A stretch of 48,350 nt of DNA from Bacteroidales bacterium UBA5281. GTDB taxonomy: Bacteria; Bacteroidota; Bacteroidia; Bacteroidales; Lentimicrobiaceae. Positions 41,437 through 48,350 of the stretch are shown here, one piece after another. The position numbers and the translations under genes were made by a program. Location of the stretch: the NCBI GenBank assembly GCA_002410555.1, contig DHSR01000036.1, positions 48,860-97,209 on the forward strand, written 5' to 3'. How positions within the stretch are numbered: position 1 is the first letter of the stretch; every line of letters begins with the position of its first letter. The notes under the pieces are model-generated. The model ran no database searches. It saw only the letters and a list, made by a program, of their open reading frames with translations, and had not been told where the DNA came from.

Positions 41437-42242
41437 TATTGGATATTTTTAAGTTCAACGCAGCCCATGCCCAGTGAATTCTTTTCGCCAAAGCCACACA
41501 CATAGCCAATTTGCAGCAGTGCGGTGGGCGCTTTAAGTTCAAAATCGAAGGTATAACCAATGATTTTGGTCTCTTCTGGCGTAAATGCTTTAACTTTTAT
41601 CCCCCGCATCCGCGGCTTATTCAGCAATTTAAAGGTTATTTCCGGATCATCCGTTTCCAATTCAGGCCCAGGGGAAATCAGGCCATAATTAAGGGCGGTG
41701 GTAAATTTGTGGATAAGATTATCGGCTAATAATTGTTCAAAAGCGGTTTCTTCCGGGCTTAGATATGAGGCTGTTTTGCAATTCTCCATCCGTTTGCCCA
41801 CCATTATGGGGGAAGTAGTGGTAAATATAGCTTTCCCATTGAAACCTGGCTCGGTCAGTACTTCAACGGAAGACACCAGCAAGTCGGTCTGGCTTATTTT
41901 GTCGCCTATGCTGAAACGCTGGTTCTTAAACAATCCCTTGATGAAATTTTCCATAGCCAGTGGAAGCAGAAATGAAACAATCAGGTGGCATTGTCCTGTG
42001 AGGATGTGCAGCCGGTCACCTTCCACCTTAAATCCTTTTGCAGGAAAGTTTAATTGCGAAAAAGTGAAAAACTTAAATGCTTTAGTGCCCAATGCGAAGC
42101 CCGAATCATGCAGAAAAGTAGAAAATTCATGGTCACCTTCGGCCAGCGTATGGTAAATCCATGCCGAAACCGGATACTGGTAATTCACCGGAATGGTGGT
42201 AATTCCAGTATTCAGCGTGTTGAATGATAGTCGTATACGCAT
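41436..42242 (-). CDS. cas6: crRNA-processing endoribonuclease Cas6
   Basis: The 268-residue protein is a RAMP-type Cas6: N-terminal MRIRLSFNTLNTGITTIPVN, then YPVSAWIYHTLAEGDHEF, and the C-terminal glycine-rich loop GFGEKNSLGMGCVEL typical of the family. It would cut the repeat transcript on the minus strand just before the ATTGAAAC handle. The repeat's small CCA/TGG hairpin is the likely recognition site. It is the first gene of the operon, about 45 bases downstream of the predicted start of transcription. Confidence 0.93.
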   Translation of the reverse strand: MRIRLSFNTLNTGITTIPVNYQYPVSAWIYHTLAEGDHEFSTFLHDSGFALGTKAFKFFTFSQLNFPAKGFKVEGDRLHILTGQCHLIVSFLLPLAMENFIKGLFKNQRFSIGDKISQTDLLVSSVEVLTEPGFNGKAIFTTTSPIMVGKRMENCKTASYLSPEETAFEQLLADNLIHKFTTALNYGLISPGPELETDDPEITFKLLNKPRMRGIKVKAFTPEETKIIGYTFDFELKAPTALLQIGYVCGFGEKNSLGMGCVELKNIQ

Positions 42243-42292
42243 TTCAAATGGGTATAAATGATACTGATTACTGAGCTGTCCTGATAAGGAAA

Positions 42293-42325
42293 CAAATATA
42301 TAGACTTGTAATAGATATTCCTAAA
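42293..42325 (-). promoter_or_regulatory. Predicted promoter of the cas operon
   Basis: On the minus strand TATATTTG (42300-42293) matches the Bacteroidota -7 consensus TAnnTTTG. TTTA (42325-42322), 21 bases upstream, approximates the -33 TTTG box. The cas6 ATG lies about 50 bases downstream. Confidence 0.6.
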
Positions 42326-43017
42326 GATTTGGTAAAATATTAGTTTAGAATTATGAATGAGCTTAGCATAAAAAACTCTTTTCTTGCCATTAAGGCACAA
42401 AGTAACAAAGCTCATCAGGCTTTAATCAGTGATATACAGAGCCTTATGCAACCTGGTAACTTCGTGTTTTAATGGCATTTTTTTATTTATATCTTTTTAG
42501 ACTGGACTCATTATTGAGTTCAAGGAGGGAGGGAGAGAGAGAGGGAGAAAGGTGAGAGAGGGAGGTGGGGAAGGAAGTGATAGGGAGAAGGATCTGGGGG
42601 TGCTAACCCTCAAACCTATAATCCAGAACTAAAAAGACAAGGGGACAAGGTGACGGGGGGACAAGGGGACGTGGAGAGGGGGTTATCGAAAACCTTACCG
42701 AAAAAGCCTTTGCGGGTGACGGGGGGACAAGGGGACGTGGAGACGGGGGGAGAATTTCTAACCTCTAACTTCTAACATCTAACGGCTAACCTCTAACTTT
42801 TAACTTCTAACCTCTAACCTCTAACCTCTAACCTCTAACCTCTAACCTCTAACTTAAAAAGACCAAAGACTGAGAGCCAGGAAACCACAGTCACCAACCT
42901 ACCAACTCAACAACTCAGCGAATCCCTCCTGAGGCGGGCAGGCAACAGATTACAGATTACAGATCACAGATCACAGATTACCAACTCAACAACTCAACGA
43001 ATCAACACATCAACACA
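42326..43017. repeat. Repeat-rich intergenic region
   Basis: No gene was found. It contains an inverted-repeat element (42387-42476: TGCCATTAAGGCACAAAGTA paired with a copy ending CGTGTTTTAATGGCA), a GGGAGAGAGAGGGAG purine tract, and two copies of GTGACGGGGGGACAAGGGGA (about 42650 and 42717). It also has a CTAACCT heptamer tract (about 42758-42857) and a GATTACAGATTACAGATCAC tract (about 42950-42978). Both flanking genes are on the minus strand. Confidence 0.75.
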
Positions 43018-43929
43018 TCAAAAACACGCCCCACAAATTCTCATTCCTTTCTCTGTAAACACCAGTCCCGGTAAGGGAATTTTTATAAAATCCAAAACTT
43101 TGAACAGCATTTTAAGGGTTGGTTGATTGGTTTTAATTCGACTGAGGTCGATGTCTGGAGCGAAGTAAAACTGCGCATAGCGGTCGAAGTGGGGGATGGG
43201 CTGTCCATTGTAAAAGTCGGGGTTGATAGTGGCGCCGGTCATACCTTCGGCGCCATAGCCCACGGCAACATTCAGCCACGCGGGGAAACTTGAATTTTGG
43301 GGTAGAAATGAACGGATGTTTCCCGAAAGCCAGATAGTTTGGCCGTTGTAATCCTTAAGCATGCGTTCGGGAAAGGTGCTGCCAAGCAATTCTGGCCGGT
43401 ATTGGGCATATTTGGTGAGGTGAAAGGACCATTTCAGCTTGATGCGTTGCTCTTTCCAGCCAAGTTGCTGGCTGATAAACAGCGCTGATCCCAGGCCGTT
43501 GGCGATCAGGTCGCCGGGAGAGGCGCCCCATTGTGCTGAAAAGCCATCTAAAACTTCCACCACAGTTAAAAACATAAACCCCGCGCTTCCGCCAAACCAG
43601 ATGGCATTTTTCTCTTCTACGCCGGCCCAGCGAAGGGATTCATAGCCCAGACTGCCCATAATGTATGAAGCGGTGGTATGTCCTGCTTTATCCACGCCCA
43701 GCCATTCATCGTTGTCGTTGTAAAAATGGAAGCTGCTTTGGGGATAATCCTTGTACCACAGGTGATAAAGTCCCGTCATACTGCCGGCATACAACAGGGT
43801 ACTGCCGGTAATCAGCGCGGTAAGCCGCTGCCGGTGGAGGCAGAGGGTATCGGCTTTAAATGCCGAATCAGACTGGCTGTAACCATTCAAAGGCAGCAAA
43901 AGCATGAGAATAAGCCACCGCTTCAGCAT
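43018..43929 (-). CDS. DUF2279 (YfiM-like) family protein
   Basis: The start at 43929 gives 303 residues with a signal peptide (WLILMLLLPLNGYSQ). A longer frame to 44157 would run inside the phosphomutase gene. The core matches DUF2279: DEWLGVDKAGHTTASYIMGS, then GSAGFMFLTVVEVLDGFSAQ and SPGDLIANGLGSALFIS. A beta-rich tail follows (WLNVAVGYGAEGMTGATI), typical of Bacteroidota members. It is an envelope protein of unknown function, probably in the outer membrane or periplasm. Its start lies 10 bases after the stop of the phosphomutase gene, so co-transcription is likely. Confidence 0.82.
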   Translation of the reverse strand: MLKRWLILMLLLPLNGYSQSDSAFKADTLCLHRQRLTALITGSTLLYAGSMTGLYHLWYKDYPQSSFHFYNDNDEWLGVDKAGHTTASYIMGSLGYESLRWAGVEEKNAIWFGGSAGFMFLTVVEVLDGFSAQWGASPGDLIANGLGSALFISQQLGWKEQRIKLKWSFHLTKYAQYRPELLGSTFPERMLKDYNGQTIWLSGNIRSFLPQNSSFPAWLNVAVGYGAEGMTGATINPDFYNGQPIPHFDRYAQFYFAPDIDLSRIKTNQPTLKMLFKVLDFIKIPLPGLVFTEKGMRICGACF

Positions 43930-43939
43930 GCAGTTGAGT

Positions 43940-45304
43940 TCAGTGAGCACCTTCTTCGGCTGAAATAAAAGGTTTGAGTATTTCCATGGCTTGTGCCGTT
44001 TTCTGAGCGAGCAGTTCCGGTGTTTTGGCTTCCGCCAGAAAACGCAGATAAGGTTCGGTATTTGAGGGACGTACATTAAACCACCAGTCGTCAAACTCAA
44101 TGCGGTAACCGTCAAAATCGTAATATGCGCTGGCTTTTTCTTCACGCATAAAAGCATTTTTCAGGGCATCCATGGCCTGTTGCTTTAGATCAACATGAAC
44201 ATTGATTTCACCACTTCCCGAATATCGGACAATAGAAGAAATAAGTTGCGAAAGCGAAATGCCTTTATCGTGAAACTTTTTTATCTCACCAAGCAGAATA
44301 AGCGCGGCCATATAGGCGGAATCTGAAAAATAAAATTCACGAAAATAATAATGTCCGGCAAGTTCACCGCCAAACAGCCCGTTTATTTCGCGCAGTTTGA
44401 GCGCGGCAAAAGCACGTCCCACGCGCCAGGTATGCATGGTAAAACCCTTTTCTTCCACGTATTCAGTCACCGATTTTGAGGTACGGATATCCTGCAGGGC
44501 ATTGCCGCTCAACCCCTTTCCGGCAAAATAACCGGCCAGCACGGCAATCATCAGATCGGGCTGAATAAACTCCCCTTTTTCATCCACAAACATCACCCGG
44601 TCGGCATCACCGTCGAAAATCACACCTACATCGCATTGCTGCTTTCGCACCACGGTTTTCAATTGTTCCACATTTTCCTGTTCCAGTGGATTGGGTGCAT
44701 GGCTGGGAAAGGTTCCATCAAGGGTTTCATTGAGATATAAGGGGGCATCGCCCAGCAAATCGCGGATCAACAGCGCCCCCATGCCATTGGAACAATCCAC
44801 GGCTATTTTCAGGCCACTGAGATCGGTTTTGTAAGCGCTTAAAAAGTCGAGATAATCAGATTTGAAGATAAATTCAGCATAGATGCCCGGCGTATCCGAA
44901 GGATAAGTTTCATTGTTTTCAATGATTTCGAGTAATTCGGCCAGTCCGCTGTCAAAACCCACCGGCAATGCCCCGGTTCTGGAGATTTTCATGCCATTAT
45001 AGTCTGCCGGATTATGGGATGCCGTAATCATCACCGAAGCCTGATAGTCATATCGGGCGGTAGCCCAGTAAATCATGGGTGTGGTGCACAATCCGGCAAC
45101 ATGAACATCGGCGCCCGAATCGGTTATGCCTTTGCAAAGCTGATCCAGGATTTCCGGAGAGGAGAGGCGCGCATCGTAGCCAACCAGCACGGTTTCGGCA
45201 TGCAACAGCCGGGGCAGAAAAAACCCGATCTTATAAACATCATTTCCGTTGAAATCCTTATTATATATGCCTCTGATGTCGTAGGCCTTAAATGCGTTTT
45301 TCAT
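43940..45304 (-). CDS. Phosphomannomutase / phosphoglucomutase (alpha-D-phosphohexomutase family)
   Basis: The 454-residue enzyme has the family's four landmarks: MKNAFKAYDIRGIYNKDFNG at the start, the phosphoserine loop TASHNPADYNG (Ser96), the magnesium loop FDGDADRVMF, and GGELAGHYYFREFYFSD for sugar binding. A phosphate-binding end follows (VRPSNTEPYLRF). It interconverts hexose 1- and 6-phosphates for nucleotide-sugar and envelope synthesis. Mannose versus glucose preference cannot be read from sequence. It lies 42 bases after mltG. Confidence 0.96.
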   Translation of the reverse strand: MKNAFKAYDIRGIYNKDFNGNDVYKIGFFLPRLLHAETVLVGYDARLSSPEILDQLCKGITDSGADVHVAGLCTTPMIYWATARYDYQASVMITASHNPADYNGMKISRTGALPVGFDSGLAELLEIIENNETYPSDTPGIYAEFIFKSDYLDFLSAYKTDLSGLKIAVDCSNGMGALLIRDLLGDAPLYLNETLDGTFPSHAPNPLEQENVEQLKTVVRKQQCDVGVIFDGDADRVMFVDEKGEFIQPDLMIAVLAGYFAGKGLSGNALQDIRTSKSVTEYVEEKGFTMHTWRVGRAFAALKLREINGLFGGELAGHYYFREFYFSDSAYMAALILLGEIKKFHDKGISLSQLISSIVRYSGSGEINVHVDLKQQAMDALKNAFMREEKASAYYDFDGYRIEFDDWWFNVRPSNTEPYLRFLAEAKTPELLAQKTAQAMEILKPFISAEEGAH

Positions 45305-45346
45305 ACTGTTCAGTTTTGTGCGGTTACCCGGAAAGATGGATGTCCG

Positions 45347-46432
45347 CTATTTATAAATGTTTCGCCGGTTGAGTGCCTGACGGTATTTATAGGCATTCAA
45401 ATTATGTTGTTCCAGTGTTCGTGCAAAATTATGGTATCCTGAAAAGTCTTCCCGGGCACAGAAAAACATATACTGATGGTCTTCGTAATTCAAAACGGCA
45501 TCAATGGAAGCTTTCGATGGTAAATAAATAGGTCCCGGCGGCAATCCGTGATACAAATACGTATTGTAGGGGGAGTTGATGGTTTTGTGCGCAGTCAGCA
45601 CCCGGCGTATCCCAAAATCGCCATGAGCAAATACCAGGGTAGGATCGGCTTCAAGCAGCCAGCCATTTTTAAGGCGGTTCATATATACACCGGCTATCCT
45701 GGCTTTTTCATCATTCTTATTGGTCTCTTTTTCGACGATGGAAGCCAGCGTAATGGCCTCGTTCCGGCTGAGTTTGATGCGCTCCAATTTCATAGTGCGC
45801 TCTCCTTCCCAGAACTTATCAGCCTCTGTCTTCATCCGTTTAATCACGCTGCGGGCTGGGGTATCCCAGTATACCTCATATGTATCGGGCATGAAAATGT
45901 TGAAAAGTTCTTTCCTGGTTATATTCAGGGAATCCAGAAATACGCTATCATTGAAAAGTTTCATGAAAGATGCAGAATCGGCTTCAATCTGGGTGGCAAG
46001 TCTTCCGGCCAGCTGTTCCGGTGTCCTGATGTTGTTAAAAGTCAGCCTGACGGGTGTTTGCGCTCCGGAACGCAGCAGGTTAACCAGGTCAAGGTTACTC
46101 ATACTTTCATCAATTCGGTATCGGCCAGGCTTGACAGACTCCGGATAGTGGCGAAATCTGGCTACCCATTCGAAATTTCGCCTGTTAATGATGTAACCGT
46201 GGCTGTAAAGTGCTTTTTTTACCTCGCTGAACCCGCTGCCCGTGGGGATGGTAATAAATGCCTGTTGTTGATCTGCCGTATAAACATTAGGTTTAATGAC
46301 TACCATGTAACTCAGCCAGGCAAAGGCGGCAAACAAAATAACAAACACAATCAGCAAGACGGCAATGATGCGCCGGCTCTTGCGTTTGCCCGCTTGTTTG
46401 CGATTACTGTATCGGGGATGGTAGGTTGCCAT
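45347..46432 (-). CDS. mltG: Endolytic murein transglycosylase MltG (YceG-like)
   Basis: The 361-residue protein has one N-terminal membrane helix (about 22-46: IIAVLLIVFVILFAAFAWLS) followed by the YceG-like domain. The catalytic Glu lies in EAITLASIVEKETNKNDEKA. Other conserved parts are VYMNRLKNGWLLEADPTLVF, NSPYNTYLYHGLPPGPIYLP and SKASIDAVL. The enzyme cuts nascent peptidoglycan inside the strand and limits glycan length. It starts 12 bases after the GNAT gene's stop and is part of a dapF-GNAT-mltG run, which links it to cell-wall metabolism. Confidence 0.96.
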   Translation of the reverse strand: MATYHPRYSNRKQAGKRKSRRIIAVLLIVFVILFAAFAWLSYMVVIKPNVYTADQQQAFITIPTGSGFSEVKKALYSHGYIINRRNFEWVARFRHYPESVKPGRYRIDESMSNLDLVNLLRSGAQTPVRLTFNNIRTPEQLAGRLATQIEADSASFMKLFNDSVFLDSLNITRKELFNIFMPDTYEVYWDTPARSVIKRMKTEADKFWEGERTMKLERIKLSRNEAITLASIVEKETNKNDEKARIAGVYMNRLKNGWLLEADPTLVFAHGDFGIRRVLTAHKTINSPYNTYLYHGLPPGPIYLPSKASIDAVLNYEDHQYMFFCAREDFSGYHNFARTLEQHNLNAYKYRQALNRRNIYK

Positions 46433-46444
46433 AATCTATGGGTT

Positions 46445-46963
46445 TTATTTTCTGATGTGCTGAAAAAAGAGTTCATCTATCCATTGCTTCTCGCGGTATA
46501 TCCACTGCTTTTTTGTGCCTGTGTGCTCAAAGCCATTGGCTTCAAAAAGATGAATGCTCAAGGCATTGCCGGCAGAAATATTACAGTAAACCTGATGCAG
46601 GTTAAGGGTTTCAAAACAATAATCCAACATGAGTTTAAGCGCTTCGGAAGCGTAGCCTTTATGGCGATGTGCCGGGGCAATCAACAAGCCAACGCCTACG
46701 CGGCGATGGACAGGATTGTAGTCAAACAGATCTATGGCACCCAGCAGTTGTTCCCGGTCCTCCTTCAAAACAATTATAAGCCGCATTTGGCGGGTAGTAA
46801 AAAGGTCATCGGAATAGTTCAATACATATTGCTCCAGGGCAAATTGCGACAACGGCACAATGCTATGGCTTACCTGCCACACCTCAGGATTGTTTTCCCA
46901 GGCGTACATTTCAGGAATATCGCCAAACTCGGGGGAACGCAGGTGAATGGTATTTCCGGTCAT
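46445..46963 (-). CDS. GNAT-family N-acetyltransferase (RimJ/RimL type)
   Basis: The 172-residue protein has the acetyl-CoA loop HRHKGYASEALKLML (about 98-112) after VGVGLLI. The end is typical of the RimJ/SpeG branch (NISAGNALSIHLFEANGFEH). Its ATG overlaps the dapF stop by four bases (ATGA), so translation is coupled. The substrate could be a protein N-terminus, an amino sugar or a polyamine and cannot be told from sequence. Confidence 0.93.
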   Translation of the reverse strand: MTGNTIHLRSPEFGDIPEMYAWENNPEVWQVSHSIVPLSQFALEQYVLNYSDDLFTTRQMRLIIVLKEDREQLLGAIDLFDYNPVHRRVGVGLLIAPAHRHKGYASEALKLMLDYCFETLNLHQVYCNISAGNALSIHLFEANGFEHTGTKKQWIYREKQWIDELFFQHIRK

Positions 46964-47745
46964 ACTTTGTCGTGCTTTAATTCACCCTTAAATACCATAA
47001 CCGCCGGGCCACCGAGGTAAATGTCGTTGAAAACCTGCGCATTGCGTTGCAAGCGAACGTGTAGCTTTCCGCCCCTGCTTTCAATTTTCCACTCATTTTT
47101 GCCGGTAAGCAGGGCTGCTTTTATGGCGGATGCGGTGATGCCTGTGCCGCAGGAAAGGGTTTCGTCTTCCACGCCGCGCTCATAAGTCCGCACCCACAGG
47201 TGATCCTCGTGAATGCTCATCCAGTTTACATTTACCCCTTGTTCGGCGTAAGTTGGAGAAAAACGAATACGTCTTCCTTCGCTTACCACATCAATGGCGT
47301 TGGTATCTTCTGTAACGATTACCAGGTGAGGGTTTCCGGTATTGATGATGGCATCCGGGTTTTCGGGCAGCTTTACATCCACCAGGCTCACTTCAACCAT
47401 CCATGCATTTTTATCAGCTTCAATAATGCGGCCGGTATGCGGACCATCGCCGGCCATAAACCGGCACGCTTTGCCGCAAAAGCCACTCATAAACGCAAAG
47501 GCCACCGAACACCGGGCACCATTGCCGCACATATCCGCCTTGCTGCCATCGGCATTAAAATAGATCATTTCAAAGTCGAAACCTGCCACGGGTTTCAGCA
47601 CCATCAAGCCATCGGCGCCTATGCCGGTACGCCGGCTACACCATTTGGCAATCGTGGATGGGGCAGGAATTTCAGGATGAAACCGTCCGTCAATCATAAT
47701 AAAATCATTTCCGGTGCCATGAAATTTGTAAAAAGTAGTCATCAT
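46960..47745 (-). CDS. dapF: Diaminopimelate epimerase
   Basis: The 261-residue enzyme has FYKFHGTGNDFIMIDGR at the start. The two catalytic cysteines lie in DMCGNGARC (Cys73) and LSCGTGITAS (about 210). It converts LL- to meso-diaminopimelate for lysine and peptidoglycan synthesis in the cytoplasm. The ATG next codon (MMTTF) is an alternative start. A TAATTTTG box lies about 38 bases upstream. The stop overlaps the GNAT start. Confidence 0.97.
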   Translation of the reverse strand: MMTTFYKFHGTGNDFIMIDGRFHPEIPAPSTIAKWCSRRTGIGADGLMVLKPVAGFDFEMIYFNADGSKADMCGNGARCSVAFAFMSGFCGKACRFMAGDGPHTGRIIEADKNAWMVEVSLVDVKLPENPDAIINTGNPHLVIVTEDTNAIDVVSEGRRIRFSPTYAEQGVNVNWMSIHEDHLWVRTYERGVEDETLSCGTGITASAIKAALLTGKNEWKIESRGGKLHVRLQRNAQVFNDIYLGGPAVMVFKGELKHDKV

Positions 47746-47782
47746 TGCGTCGCTATTGGCTGATGTTATGGTGTAAGGATGT

Positions 47783-47790
47783 CAAAATTA
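47783..47790 (-). promoter_or_regulatory. -7 box (TAATTTTG) of the dapF promoter
   Basis: On the minus strand TAATTTTG fits TAnnTTTG and lies 37 bases before the dapF ATG. No clear TTTG was found at -33. Confidence 0.5.
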
Positions 47791-48350
47791 CATAATTTGC
47801 GGTATAATCCACTATTTTTAGGCTGATTTCTCGCGTAAATCGGATTTTAACCGGTAATATGCCCTCAATTGACATATGGTACATGTTTTTTTTGAAATAC
47901 CAACCCTTTTTTCAAACTCTTAAATAGAATCATTCTAAAATAGAAGAAAAGATGATGCGAATGAATTTTACCCATTGACAAATCTAAAATAATGTTTTAA
48001 TATTACAGCATATTCAGTATAACTATTATGCATAGCGGCTTAAATATACCTGCCCGATTTTTCTGCAACCTTTCTGGGGGGGGTATCATTCTGTATATCA
48101 GCATATTACAATAATCTATGGCAGACATTTTCTAAATATATTTCGTTTTCTTCCTTGTTTTTTGTGTTTTTTCAGGCCAATACCTTTCAACGATTTCCTC
48201 CATAACTATTTTATAAACAGTGAGCAACATTGGTTTTTGCCGAAATAAACAATTAAAACATTCACTTCACCAATCGTTTTTCGATAGTGGGTCAAAAAAA
48301 CAAAAGTTATGAAAACATATAAATTAACACTACTGAACGACTAAAATAAA
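47791..48350. other. Right-edge intergenic region without a recognisable gene
   Basis: This is AT-rich DNA with a GGGGGGGG run near 48077. A short frame beginning at 48309 (MKTYKLTLLND) stops after 11 codons. I see no RNA gene or repeat here. Confidence 0.5.

Noticed and set aside
42758..42857. Telomere-like CTAACCT tandem repeat
   Set aside because: It is a short, imperfect tract inside a larger repeat-rich gap in a bacterial locus; nothing suggests a chromosome end.
45548..47020. Plus-strand frame of 490 codons
   Set aside because: It lies opposite mltG, the GNAT gene and dapF, which all have clear family motifs.
48309..48344. Eleven-codon frame at the right edge
   Set aside because: Too short and without context to call a gene.

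Overview
The window looks like a chromosomal segment of a member of the Bacteroidota, probably an uncultured Bacteroidales-like lineage. The evidence is a type IX secretion C-terminal sorting domain in the first gene, many short lipoproteins with Bacteroidota-type signal peptides, A-rich gene starts without Shine-Dalgarno boxes, and -7 boxes of the form TAnnTTTG. No rRNA or tRNA gene was seen.

Layout. (1) 1-1133: the 3' end of a secreted, T9SS-sorted adhesin-like protein. (2) 1523-11223: a membrane-stress set resembling Bacillus subtilis ydjGHI, made of an SPFH/GYF protein, a double zinc-ribbon membrane protein, LemA and a TPM-domain protein. It is interrupted by four exported proteins built from a few interchangeable modules: two N-terminal modules and three bodies. 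One of the four has a broken lipoprotein signal. (3) 11385-21882: periplasmic or lipoprotein genes, all on the plus strand (nucleoside hydrolase, LRR lipoprotein, a 5'-nucleotidase with an N-terminal extension, several unknown lipoproteins, an orphan EF-Tu domain-2-like protein). GGAAGTA-type simple repeats and inverted-repeat elements lie between them. (4) ychF and a convergent LEA-like protein share a hairpin terminator.

(5) 24460-42325: a complete type I-B CRISPR-Cas locus on the minus strand. Gene order from the promoter is cas6, WYL regulator, HIRAN protein, unknown (probably decayed) ORF, cas8b, cas7, cas5, cas3, an unknown cysteine-rich protein, cas4, a GxxExxY nuclease-like gene, a 17-unit minisatellite, cas1, cas2, leader, then an array of 66 repeats and 65 spacers. 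The array records its own history. The repeat changes abruptly after the 23 oldest copies, by two bases in the loop of its small hairpin. Several spacers overlap each other in sequence. Those overlaps reveal protospacer flanks and give a 5'-CCN PAM in four of four cases, and they show repeated sampling of the same invaders. The newest 17 spacers also show a base bias next to the repeat that older ones lack.

(6) 42326-48350: a repeat-rich gap followed by minus-strand housekeeping genes (DUF2279-like protein, phosphohexomutase, mltG, a GNAT acetyltransferase overlapping dapF), then about 600 bases without a recognisable gene.

The most unusual items are the array's internal record of PAM and priming, the cysteine-rich protein and GxxExxY cassette inside the cas operon, the duplication scar behind the WYL regulator, and the mosaic exported-protein cluster. 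All calls come from reading the sequence; no database search was run.
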